Origin: Candidatus Didemnitutus sp.
GTDB lineage: Bacteria; Verrucomicrobiota; Verrucomicrobiia; Opitutales; Opitutaceae
DNA length: 44,337 nt
Direction: 5' to 3'
Assembly (NCBI GenBank): GCA_030681265.1
Contig: JAUXXD010000220.1
Location: 1-44,337, forward strand
Shown here: piece by piece, positions 25,340-33,088 of the stretch
How the letters are laid out: each line of letters starts with the position of its first letter
Numbering within the stretch: position 1 is the stretch's first letter
Made by a program: the position numbers and the translations under genes
The notes under the pieces: model-generated
Told to the model about the DNA's origin: nothing
Database searches by the model: none
Seen by the model: only the letters and a program-made list of their open reading frames with translations

Positions 25340-26209
25340 TCAGGAACCGGCGTGCCAGTCGTAGGCCGCGTCGAAATCATTCACGAAACTGCTGAACAGC
25401 TTCGCGTTGGCGTGATCCTCTGCCGCGAGGAAATGCCGCGCGAGATTCCGGCAGGCGCGACACAGCACTTCGCGCACGGGCGTCGGCGCGAGGTCGGCGA
25501 GTTGTGGCGTGTGACCGAGCGAGCGAAGGCGTTCGAACACATCTTCGGGCGCAAGAAACATCCCGGCATTGAACGGATCGATGAAGAACGGCCCCAGCGG
25601 CCCGTAGCCGCCGACCAAAAAATGTCCGGGCACGCCGACCGGTTCGAGTTCCACGCCGATCCGCTCGGCGACGAAGAGATACACCAGCGAAAGCGAAATC
25701 GGAATACCGACGCGGCGCCGCAACACTTGATCGAGCGCGCTGTTCTGCGGGTCGGCATAATCCTCGTGGTTGCCGCGCAGACCGTATTCGTCGAACAACA
25801 CGCGATTCAACACCGCGCATTGCTCCTTCAACGACACCGTCTTGGTCATTAGTTTGCGCGCGCGGGTGGCAAATGCGTCGAGTTGGGTGCAGACGGCGGC
25901 GACGTCGAGCCGGGGGTTGAGCGTGCGACCGAGCAGCAGTGCACCGGTTTCCAGTTCGTAGTTTTGCGATTGGATGAAGCCGCGAAACTCCGCCACCGGA
26001 TCGCTGAAGCGCAACTCGCGTTGAAACCACACGGCGCTTGTCGCAATCGTCGGATCCTCGCTCTGGGCGGCCTCCTGGAGGACGGCGCGGCCCGCTTCGC
26101 CGAGGCGCGTGAAGTGGGCGAGCAACGCGTGGCGCACCGGCGGCGACACATCATCGATCAACGCCAGCAGCGCGGATTTTTCGGCGGTCGTAAGTTGCGG
26201 GGCTTCCAT
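25340..26209 (-). CDS. SirB1-like transglutaminase-fold protein
   Basis: A 289-residue protein of the SirB1 N-terminal/transglutaminase-like group. The core is recognisable in LNRVLFDEYGLRGN, RRVGIPISLSLVYLFVAERIG and GVPGHFLVGG, with FIDPFNAG after it; its C terminus is helical (TPR-like in relatives). Biochemical function is not established for this family. It lies between yggS (67-base gap) and aroE (20-base gap), all on the minus strand. Confidence 0.82.
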   Translation of the reverse strand: MEAPQLTTAEKSALLALIDDVSPPVRHALLAHFTRLGEAGRAVLQEAAQSEDPTIATSAVWFQRELRFSDPVAEFRGFIQSQNYELETGALLLGRTLNPRLDVAAVCTQLDAFATRARKLMTKTVSLKEQCAVLNRVLFDEYGLRGNHEDYADPQNSALDQVLRRRVGIPISLSLVYLFVAERIGVELEPVGVPGHFLVGGYGPLGPFFIDPFNAGMFLAPEDVFERLRSLGHTPQLADLAPTPVREVLCRACRNLARHFLAAEDHANAKLFSSFVNDFDAAYDWHAGS

Positions 26210-26276
26210 GCGATTGAGGGAAGTCGAATCGACTGCCGTGGCAACGCGGAATCGGTTGCACCGCTGCCGGAATGAG

Positions 26277-26984
26277 TCAGGCGCGCGACCCGAACAACGC
26301 TGTGCCGACGCGAATCAACGTGCTGCCTTCGGCAATCGCTTCGGCGAAATCGCCCGTCATGCCCATGGAAAGTTCGCGCAGCGGCACGCCAAAGGCCGGC
26401 GCGAGGCGCTCGCGGAGTTCGCGCAGATTGGTGAATGTGCGGCGGGCAAGATCGCTGGTTTCGCCGGGGGTTGCGCCGAGCGGTGCGATGGCCATGAGTC
26501 CGTCCACGCGCAACGACGCCTGGCCCAGCGCACACTCCAGCATCGCATCGGCGTCAGTCAGTTCTGCCCCGAACTTGGCGGGATCGTGGCCCGAGTTGAA
26601 CTGGAGGAGAACGGGCAGCGTGCGACCGAGTTCAGCGGCGGCGCGGTTGAGGCGTTCGAGGAGCTTGGTGCTATCCACCGATTGGATGCGATCGAAGTGC
26701 GTCGCGGCGAGCTTGGCTTTGTTGGATTGCAGATGGCCGATCAATTCCCAACGCAACGGCGCGGTAACCGCTGGACGTTTCTCCATCACTTCCTGCACGC
26801 GATTTTCACCGACTGCACCCAAACCGTAGCGCGCTACATAAGCAGCGGCAGCGGCCGGCTGGGTCTTCGTGACAGGCATTAGCACAACTTCAGCGGGGCT
26901 GCGCCCCACGGCGGCGCATGCTTTGTCCATCAGCTTGCGCAAGTTATCGGCGCGCTCGCTGAAGGTCTCGAAATCGATAAACAT
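26277..26984 (-). CDS. yggS: YggS family PLP-binding protein (PLP homeostasis)
   Basis: A 235-residue single-domain TIM-barrel protein of the YggS/PLPBP family, which binds pyridoxal phosphate and buffers its level. The PLP lysine is in LMPVTKTQPA; other family signatures are GENRVQEVMEK, WELIGHLQSNKAK, SVDS and the phosphate-binding end ELSMGMTGDF with RVGTALFG. The ATG at 26984 is 69 bases from the divergent LysR gene. Confidence 0.93.
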   Translation of the reverse strand: MFIDFETFSERADNLRKLMDKACAAVGRSPAEVVLMPVTKTQPAAAAAYVARYGLGAVGENRVQEVMEKRPAVTAPLRWELIGHLQSNKAKLAATHFDRIQSVDSTKLLERLNRAAAELGRTLPVLLQFNSGHDPAKFGAELTDADAMLECALGQASLRVDGLMAIAPLGATPGETSDLARRTFTNLRELRERLAPAFGVPLRELSMGMTGDFAEAIAEGSTLIRVGTALFGSRA

Positions 26985-27053
26985 TTATGAGAGGCTCTTT
27001 TAGGTTGGATTGCCGATTAGGAATCTTTATACCGATCTTCGAAAAGCGACGCT

Positions 27054-27953
27054 ATGCAAATCGAAAACTTTAAGATTTTTGCGGATTTGGTGGAAACGAA
27101 GAGCTTCTCCAAGGCCGCAAAGTTGAACGGGATCACGCAGTCTGCTGTCAGCCAGCAGGCGCGCTCAATGGAGCGCAACTTCAAGACGCTGATGATCGAC
27201 CGTTCGCAAAAGCAGTTCAATCTCACGCGCGAAGGCCAACGCATCTACGATGCGGCCAAGGAGATCCTGCACGTTTACGAGAAGCTGCAGAGCGAGTTGC
27301 AGGAGATGAAGAAGGTCATCAGCGGCACAATCCGCATCTCGACGATTTACTCGATCGGCCTGCACGAGCTGCCGCTTTACATCAAGAAATTCCTGCACGA
27401 CTACCCGTCGGTCAACGTGCGTATCGAGTATCGTCGGTCGAATCTCGTTTACGAAGACATCCTGCACAACTCCGTCGATTTCGGCCTCGTAGCCTTCCCG
27501 CAGAAATTGCGGCAGATTGAAAACATCGCGTTCCGCAACGACCGCCTCGTGCTCATCACGCATCCGAATCACGCCTTGGCCAAGTGCGCGGAGGTCGAGC
27601 TCAAGACGCTCGCGGGCCAGAAATTTATTGGCTTCGATCCGGATATTCCGACGCGCAAGGCCGTCGATCAGATTTTCCGCGACAACAAACTCGAAATCAC
27701 TCCAGTGATGGAATTCGACAACATCGAGACGGTGAAACGTGCGGTCGAGATCGACCATGGCATCGCCATCGTGCCGCAAGCGACCGTGTTGCAAGAAATG
27801 CGTCAGGGCACGCTCGTCGCGGTGCCGTTCAAGAGCAAGGAGTTCACGCGGCCACTCGCGATACTGCATCGCAAAGGTCGCGTGTTGACCCCGGCGATGA
27901 AGAAATTCGTTGAAACCTTGACGACGGAAGCCAACCAATCGCCACAGCACTAA
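27054..27953 (+). CDS. LysR family transcriptional regulator
   Basis: A 299-residue LysR-type regulator: winged helix at residues 1-60 (FADLVETKSFSKAAKLNGIT) and a two-lobed effector domain from about 90 (GTIRISTIYSIGLHELPL). The effector domain resembles the CysB/CbbR side of the family (PVMEFDNIETVKRAVEIDHG), so a small-molecule ligand is expected; the target is unknown. It diverges from yggS across only 69 bases and is followed by a thioredoxin-like gene 57 bases later. Confidence 0.93.
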   Translation: MQIENFKIFADLVETKSFSKAAKLNGITQSAVSQQARSMERNFKTLMIDRSQKQFNLTREGQRIYDAAKEILHVYEKLQSELQEMKKVISGTIRISTIYSIGLHELPLYIKKFLHDYPSVNVRIEYRRSNLVYEDILHNSVDFGLVAFPQKLRQIENIAFRNDRLVLITHPNHALAKCAEVELKTLAGQKFIGFDPDIPTRKAVDQIFRDNKLEITPVMEFDNIETVKRAVEIDHGIAIVPQATVLQEMRQGTLVAVPFKSKEFTRPLAILHRKGRVLTPAMKKFVETLTTEANQSPQH

Positions 27954-28010
27954 GTGCTGCGCGTGGAAATTTTGGGGAACAAAGCCACCGATTCGTCCCT
28001 CTGGTATTAT

Positions 28011-28574
28011 ATGAGCAAATATTCTCTACGTGCGCTGAGCGGCGCGACTCTCGCCAGCGTCTTGGTCTGCACGGCGGCGTGCAGCAAGCAAGCCGAGCCG
28101 ACGGCGACGTCTGCGGCTCCGAAACCGGAGAGCGCGGCGGTGGCGGCGAGCACGTTACCGGTCGTGGGTGATGCGCCGGCGTTCACGTTGAAGGACCTCG
28201 AAGGGCGCGACGTGAGCTCGGATAGTTTTAAGGGTAAAGTGGTCGTCGTGGATTTCTGGGCGACTTGGTGCGGACCGTGCGTGGAAGAAATCCCCGGTTA
28301 CGTCGCGTTGCAGGAACGTTACGGCAAGAACGGCTTGGTGATCGTCGGCATCTCGCTCGACCGGCGCGGCGCGGAGCACGTGAAGAAATTTACGGTGAAG
28401 CACGGAATGAATTACGTCGTGGTAATGGGCGACGACGCCGTGGGTGAAGCGTTCGGTGGCATCGCGGCCATTCCGACCACCATCCTGATCGATCGGCAGG
28501 GCAAAATCCGGCACAAGAAAGTCGGCTCGATGCACCACGACGAATACGAAAAACTCCTCCGCCCGCTCCTTTAA
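28011..28574 (+). CDS. TlpA-like thioredoxin lipoprotein
   Basis: A 187-residue periplasmic thiol-disulfide protein. It begins with a lipoprotein signal ending LVCTAAC (lipidated Cys near residue 24), then a short Ala/Pro linker and a thioredoxin fold with the active site WATWCGPC and the cis-proline region GGIAAIPTT. TlpA/ResA-type proteins reduce cysteines, for example during cytochrome c maturation. The ATG at 28011 was chosen over an in-frame GTG at 27954 because it gives a proper signal peptide. A terminator follows. Confidence 0.9.
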   Translation: MSKYSLRALSGATLASVLVCTAACSKQAEPTATSAAPKPESAAVAASTLPVVGDAPAFTLKDLEGRDVSSDSFKGKVVVVDFWATWCGPCVEEIPGYVALQERYGKNGLVIVGISLDRRGAEHVKKFTVKHGMNYVVVMGDDAVGEAFGGIAAIPTTILIDRQGKIRHKKVGSMHHDEYEKLLRPLL

Positions 28575-28599
28575 GCGCGCGGGGCTATTTTGGGATTGA

Positions 28600-28630
28600 G
28601 GCCGGACCGGGGTGTCCGGCCTTCTCTTTA
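28600..28630 (+). terminator. Intrinsic terminator touching the EamA start
   Basis: GGCCGGAC (28600-28607) pairs with GTCCGGCC (28614-28621), followed by TTCTCTTTA. The U-rich tail ends three bases before the GTG of the next gene, so this hairpin fills the place where a ribosome-binding site would lie. Confidence 0.75.
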
Positions 28631-28633
28631 CCC

Positions 28634-29527
28634 GTGAATCTGCCGCTGCCTCTTTTCATTCCGTTAGCGTGCGCGGTATTTTACGTGCTGGCGGCGCTGA
28701 CGTTGAAACGCGCGGGCCTCGCCTATGGTGTTGGCGTGTGGCGCACCAATTTCGTCGCGAACTGGACGCTCTTCCTTGTGTTCGTGCCGTGGTGGTTCTG
28801 GCAAGGCGGCACGGTGCACCCGCTCGGCGATTATTGGCAACCGGCGGTGGCGGGACTTTGTTTTCTCGGCGGGCAAGCCTTCGTCTTTCTCGCGCTCAAC
28901 GTCGGCGATGTGTCCATCACCACGCCGGTGATGGGTTCGAAGGTGATTATGGTCGCGCTGATCAGCAGCGTGCTGCGCGTCGGCGAAGTGCCCTTGGCGT
29001 GGTGGATTGGCGCGACATTGAGCGCGTTGGCTATCGTGCTGTTGCACGCTGGAGAACGCAAAGGCGCGCACCGGCGCGTCGGGCAGACGGTCTTGCTCGC
29101 GGGGATGAGTGCGGCGTCCTTCAGTCTCGGCGACGTGTTGTTGCAAAAGTGGGTGCCGACGTGGGGCGCGGGAAATTTTTTCCCGCCGATGTTTTTGCTG
29201 GTGGGCGTCTACTCGTTCGCGTTCGTGCCGTTTTTTAGCGGCACATTGCGCGCGCTGCCCGCGCAGGGCTGGCGCTGGCTGGGCGTCGGTTCGTTGCTGA
29301 TGGCGATCAACACGGCGGGTATCGTGCTCACAATCGGCATCTGGGGCGACGCCACGGCGGTGAACATCGTCTATAGTGCGCGCGGGTTGTTCAGTGTCGT
29401 GTTCGTCTGGTCCATCGGCCACTGGTTCGCCAGCACGGAGCAGCATCTCGAACGGCGCGTGATGAAATTCCGTCTGGCCGGCGCGGCGTTGATGGTCGTA
29501 GCAATCGGGCTCGTCTTGTTCAACTGA
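28634..29527 (+). CDS. EamA-type (DMT superfamily) membrane transporter
   Basis: A 297-residue inner-membrane protein with about ten hydrophobic segments in two halves, as in EamA/DMT exporters. SITTPVMGSKVIMVALISSV in the first half and VNIVYSARGLFSVVFVW in the second occupy equivalent positions. The substrate is unknown. The GTG at 28634 opens directly on a membrane segment. There is no Shine-Dalgarno motif, and a terminator hairpin stands immediately upstream. It converges with the TPR gene with a 24-base gap. Confidence 0.82.
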   Translation: MNLPLPLFIPLACAVFYVLAALTLKRAGLAYGVGVWRTNFVANWTLFLVFVPWWFWQGGTVHPLGDYWQPAVAGLCFLGGQAFVFLALNVGDVSITTPVMGSKVIMVALISSVLRVGEVPLAWWIGATLSALAIVLLHAGERKGAHRRVGQTVLLAGMSAASFSLGDVLLQKWVPTWGAGNFFPPMFLLVGVYSFAFVPFFSGTLRALPAQGWRWLGVGSLLMAINTAGIVLTIGIWGDATAVNIVYSARGLFSVVFVWSIGHWFASTEQHLERRVMKFRLAGAALMVVAIGLVLFN

Positions 29528-29551
29528 GGGCCGCGAACGGTCGCGCAAAAC

Positions 29552-30337
29552 TCACGGCTCGAGCTGTGCCAGTGCTTCACGGGCGCGGTGCTTGGCTGGC
29601 TCGTCGTGTTTGCCGCGACTGGGCATGGGCAAGCCTTGCTCCCACGCGGCGCGGGCGCGCGCTCGTTGTCCGTCCGCAGCGTAGGCGAATCCGAGTTCGA
29701 GGTGGTGGTTGAGTTCCTGCGGTTCGAGTGCGACCGCCTTTTCGAGATGCGCGACGGCTTGCGCGGTGCTGGCCGCCGGCAAGCCGCCATAGATCAAGCG
29801 AACCAACCACCGCGCCGGCATCCCGAGACCGGCAACTTCGTAGTGCCAACGTCCGAGCACGTGATGCGCCCACGCGTAGCCGGGATCGAGCGCGAGGGCA
29901 CGTTCGGCTTCCTCCTTCACGAGGCGGGAATACCGGACCTTGGTGCGCGTGTCGCTGTAGAGCGCGAGCTTGCCGTGGGAGATTGCAAGCGAGAGCACGT
30001 TGACGGGGTCGCTCGGCTGCAACGCCACCGCGCGCAACGAGTAGTCGAGCGCGCGTTGCGCGTAGTCTCGTTTCGCTGAATCGTCCGGCTGATCCACCAC
30101 GAGATCGGAATACTGGCGCGCGATTTTTTGCAGGACGAAGGGATCATCCGGTGCCGCCTCTGCAAGTCGCAGCAGGAGGGCCAGCGCACCTTGCGAATCA
30201 AGGCGTGCTTCCGCCGCGAGGGCTTCCTCCATGCTCGCGACAGCGGCCGCCGCACTGCCGCACAGCAGCAAACCGGCGAGCCATCGGGCCAACCTGCACC
30301 GGGCGAATCCGAATGGGACGGGGGGCGAGGAACGCAT
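29552..30337 (-). CDS. Exported TPR protein at the end of the lipid locus
   Basis: A 261-residue protein with an N-terminal signal sequence (WLAGLLLCGSAAAAVA; possible lipid attachment at the Cys is not certain) followed by tetratricopeptide repeats: AVALQPSDPVNVLSLAISHG, ALALDPGYAWAHHVLGRWHY and AVALEPQELNHHLELGFAYA. It resembles TPR proteins of the regulator-of-microtubule-dynamics type. Its start lies one base after the stop of the upstream methyltransferase gene, so it belongs to that operon; a scaffold role in the envelope is only a guess. Confidence 0.8.
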   Translation of the reverse strand: MRSSPPVPFGFARCRLARWLAGLLLCGSAAAAVASMEEALAAEARLDSQGALALLLRLAEAAPDDPFVLQKIARQYSDLVVDQPDDSAKRDYAQRALDYSLRAVALQPSDPVNVLSLAISHGKLALYSDTRTKVRYSRLVKEEAERALALDPGYAWAHHVLGRWHYEVAGLGMPARWLVRLIYGGLPAASTAQAVAHLEKAVALEPQELNHHLELGFAYAADGQRARARAAWEQGLPMPSRGKHDEPAKHRAREALAQLEP

Positions 30338-30338
30338 G

Positions 30339-31364
30339 TCAGAGTGCCGGTTTGCGGAACAGATAATGACTGACATGCCATTCAACGCCGTCGTGAAACC
30401 TCCAGAGCTCCGCGCACGAGAGATAAAACACGCGCCAGTAGCACCACCACTTGAGCGCGTGTTGGGTGCCGTAGGTTGCGGCGAAAAGCGGCATGATCTC
30501 GGCGCGGTGCGCATCCATGTTTTGCAACCAGTGCTCCGCCGTCTGCGCGTAGTGGCGGCCGTTGACTTTCCACTCTTCGACGAGACGCAAATCGTCCTGG
30601 AACTGCGGAAAGAGTCCGTGCGCGGGCATCATGCCGCCGGTGAAGAAAAACTTGCTCATCCAATCGGAGTCATCGCGCACTTCGAAGTGATAGGCCAGTT
30701 GCGCGTGAGTGAAGACGTGCGCGAAGAACAGACCGTCGGGTTTGAGCCAGCGCGCGATATTCCCCATCAAGCGCGGCCAGTTTTTCATGTGCTCGAACAT
30801 CTCGACGGAGACGACGCGGTCGAAGCCGCGGGCGGCGATGTCGAACTCGTTCATGTCGCACGTGATGATTTCGAGGTTGGTCAGGCCACGGCGCGTCGCT
30901 TCTGCGAGGATGTGCGCGCGTTGCGTGCGCGAATGGGAGACGCCGGTGATGTGCGCACGCGGATATTTAGCCGCGACCCACAGCGTCAACGATCCCCAGC
31001 CACAGCCGAGTTCGAGAATCTTCTGTCCGTTGGCGAACTGCGCGCGCTTGCACGTCAGCGCGAGCATCTGTTCCTCGGCTTCCGCGAGTGATTCGTTGCC
31101 CTGCGGATAATAGGCGGAGGAATACTTCAGCCGCGGCCCGAGACAGTATTGGTAGAATGCGGTCGGCACTTCGTAGTGCTGTTCCTTCGACTCCGTAGTG
31201 TTGACGGCGATCGGGCGAAGGCGGAGGTCAGCGGCGAAGGCGGCGACCTGTTGCGCGGGGTTCGGGTGCGCGATCTCGACGAGGCGTTGACGGAGCAGGC
31301 GCCGGATGCCGAAACGAAGCAGCCAGTTGGGCAGCAAATCACGGGAGAGCAGGGCATCAATCAT
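30339..31364 (-). CDS. CFA-synthase-like methyltransferase 2 (short form)
   Basis: A 341-residue SAM-dependent methyltransferase of the cyclopropane-fatty-acid/coclaurine N-methyltransferase group. The SAM loop is ILELGCGWGSLTLW (116-129). Against E. coli Cfa as I remember it, the bicarbonate-site glutamate (E191, VEMFEHMK) and histidine (H216, FFAHVF) are kept, while the cysteine is serine (S83, KYSSAYY). It lacks the N-terminal lipid-binding domain of Cfa. Its ATG overlaps the DUF1295 stop by 8 bases. Likely substrate: an unsaturated or previously modified acyl chain, though a small molecule is possible for the coclaurine-like branch. Confidence 0.82.
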   Translation of the reverse strand: MIDALLSRDLLPNWLLRFGIRRLLRQRLVEIAHPNPAQQVAAFAADLRLRPIAVNTTESKEQHYEVPTAFYQYCLGPRLKYSSAYYPQGNESLAEAEEQMLALTCKRAQFANGQKILELGCGWGSLTLWVAAKYPRAHITGVSHSRTQRAHILAEATRRGLTNLEIITCDMNEFDIAARGFDRVVSVEMFEHMKNWPRLMGNIARWLKPDGLFFAHVFTHAQLAYHFEVRDDSDWMSKFFFTGGMMPAHGLFPQFQDDLRLVEEWKVNGRHYAQTAEHWLQNMDAHRAEIMPLFAATYGTQHALKWWCYWRVFYLSCAELWRFHDGVEWHVSHYLFRKPAL

Positions 31365-32184
31365 GGGACAAATTGGATGGAGCGGACGGAAGTGAGGCGG
31401 CGCGGCGGGGGAACCACGGCACGAACGCCCTCGTCGTTTGCTGGTAGCGCCGGTAGGCGTCGCCTTTCGAGCGCACGGCTTGTTCCTCGGTGAGCGGAAT
31501 GCCGGTCACGCGCAGCAACAGATAAAGAATCGACGCCGGCGCGATGACCGCGGTCCAACCCCACGGCGAGGCACACGCGAAAACGAAAAAGCCGACCCAC
31601 ACGAGCCACTCGAAAAAATAATTCGGATGACGGCTGTAGCGCCACAGGCCCACGGCGCACACTTGGCCGCGGTTGGCCGCGTTGCGTTTGAAGGACGCGA
31701 GTTGCCGGTCGGCCAATGCTTCGCCACTGAGCGCGATGAGCCAAAGTGCGGCCCCGACCCACTCGAGCCAATGCATTTGCGGCGCGGGATTCAGCGCCGG
31801 CCACAGAAACGGCAACGAGAGCAAGACGACCGAGAGCGCTTGCAGTTGGAAAAAACCGAACATCTTCGGCGCGAAGTTGCCGGCCCAGTCGCGGCGCAAT
31901 TGCACGTAGCGGCCGTCCTCGACCGGATGGTGTCCGGCCACCCGGCGCAACAAGTGCGTGCCGAGACGCAGACTCCACGCCGCCGCGAGTCCCGCAATCA
32001 AGGCCCGGCGCCACGGCCAACCTTGCCCTACCAACGCGTAGAAAATCGCGACACCGGCAAACGCGTAGGACCATGCGACGTCGACCACGCCGTAGTTATC
32101 CACGCGGCGCGCCCAGAAGTAGAGCCCGGCGAAGGCGAGTCCGAGCGCGATCAAGGCGGTGAGCAGAAAGACAAGGACAGTCAT
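31357..32184 (-). CDS. DUF1295 membrane protein, steroid-5-alpha-reductase-like
   Basis: A 275-residue membrane protein with about seven hydrophobic segments. The C-terminal third has the NADPH-binding signature of the steroid 5-alpha-reductase/isoprenylcysteine methyltransferase superfamily: GLWRYSRHPNYFFEW, then EEQAVRSKGDAYRRYQ. VDVAWSYAFAG near the N terminus is typical of DUF1295. It could reduce a carbon-carbon double bond in a lipid, or have another role. It sits between DUF2062 (6-base gap) and the short methyltransferase (8-base overlap). Confidence 0.85.
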   Translation of the reverse strand: MTVLVFLLTALIALGLAFAGLYFWARRVDNYGVVDVAWSYAFAGVAIFYALVGQGWPWRRALIAGLAAAWSLRLGTHLLRRVAGHHPVEDGRYVQLRRDWAGNFAPKMFGFFQLQALSVVLLSLPFLWPALNPAPQMHWLEWVGAALWLIALSGEALADRQLASFKRNAANRGQVCAVGLWRYSRHPNYFFEWLVWVGFFVFACASPWGWTAVIAPASILYLLLRVTGIPLTEEQAVRSKGDAYRRYQQTTRAFVPWFPRRAASLPSAPSNLSHD

Positions 32185-32190
32185 GGTAAA

Positions 32191-32685
32191 TCAGGGGTTG
32201 GTGCGGCGCGCCGCTGCGAGGCGACGCAACAACGGGCGGGCGGTGAAGTAAGTTGCTCCCACCAGCAACGGCACCGTGAGCAACCAGGCGGTGAAGGCGT
32301 GCAGCCCCATCAGGCCGAAGCGCGACCAAAACTCACGCTGCGACGTCAGAAACACCTGCGTAACCTCGGCGGGATCGAACGTCGCGGCCGCCGCGCCGTA
32401 GAGCTGTTCGCCGAATTTCAGATAGACGACGATCATCGCCAATTGCGCGGGCCACAGCAGTTGGTTGACGAGATGGATGAGCGGCTGGTTGAGCTTCAGC
32501 GCGAGCGCGACGACGAAACAGAGCGCCGTGGTGAAGCCGAGAAAGGGAAACAGTCCGCACGCCACGCCGAGTCCGAGCGTGAGCGCGATTTGATCGGGCG
32601 AAATGCCCTGCTTGAGCTGCGCGACAATCGGCTGGCGCACGCGGCGTTGCCAGAATGTCGGGGAAACTGGAGCAGCGTCGGTCAC
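32191..32685 (-). CDS. DUF2062 membrane protein
   Basis: A 164-residue protein with three to four hydrophobic segments. The DUF2062 hallmark is visible: GISPDQIALTLGLGVACG followed by FPFLGFTTAL and LNQPLIHLVNQLLWPAQ. Function is not established. I chose the GTG at 32685 because it overlaps the stop of the upstream gene (GTGA) and directly precedes the domain; the frame upstream of it is a shadow of that gene. Confidence 0.82.
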   Translation of the reverse strand: MTDAAPVSPTFWQRRVRQPIVAQLKQGISPDQIALTLGLGVACGLFPFLGFTTALCFVVALALKLNQPLIHLVNQLLWPAQLAMIVVYLKFGEQLYGAAAATFDPAEVTQVFLTSQREFWSRFGLMGLHAFTAWLLTVPLLVGATYFTARPLLRRLAAARRTNP

Positions 32686-33080
32686 GCCAGCCAATAGACG
32701 GCCACCGAGAGACCGGTCAGCAGGCTCGGCAGGAACAGATGGCCGGGGTTGCGCCGCGTGAAGACGTCGGTGAGCGGACCGGTCGTGGGCACGGCGAAAA
32801 GCTCGCGCAGCATGAAGGCCGCGATGGCGAAGTTGCCGAGCAACATCAGCGCGATGAACCACAGTGCGCGCGCGAGCATGGTGCCTTCCTTCCACGCGAC
32901 CCAGACGAAGAACGCCAGGAAGGCGAAGTAGGCGTCGAAGAGCGTGGCGATGACCCACGGATCGCGAATCGTCGCGCTGCGGGCGAAATCACCGAGCGAT
33001 TGCTGCAGCGAGGCGGTGCCGGTGGCCCAGAGCATGGCCGCGATGATGGCGATAAAGAGGAAGCGCAGAAAAAGAACCAT
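32682..33080 (-). CDS. DUF1475-like small membrane protein
   Basis: A 132-residue membrane protein with three or four hydrophobic helices. RDPWVIATLFDAYFAFLAFF followed by VWVAWKEG is the landmark that I associate with DUF1475. Function unknown. It starts 8 bases after the stop of the long CFA-like gene and overlaps the DUF2062 start, so it is embedded in the lipid operon. Confidence 0.75.
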   Translation of the reverse strand: MVLFLRFLFIAIIAAMLWATGTASLQQSLGDFARSATIRDPWVIATLFDAYFAFLAFFVWVAWKEGTMLARALWFIALMLLGNFAIAAFMLRELFAVPTTGPLTDVFTRRNPGHLFLPSLLTGLSVAVYWLA

Positions 33081-33088
33081 GGCGGAAA

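Noticed and set aside
29528-29551. Bidirectional terminator between EamA and the TPR gene
   Set aside because: A short CGCGA/TCGCG hairpin exists, but no U-run follows on either strand.
31438-32697. 419-codon plus-strand ORF
   Set aside because: Antisense to DUF1295 and DUF2062; Arg/Gln/Glu-rich with no domain.
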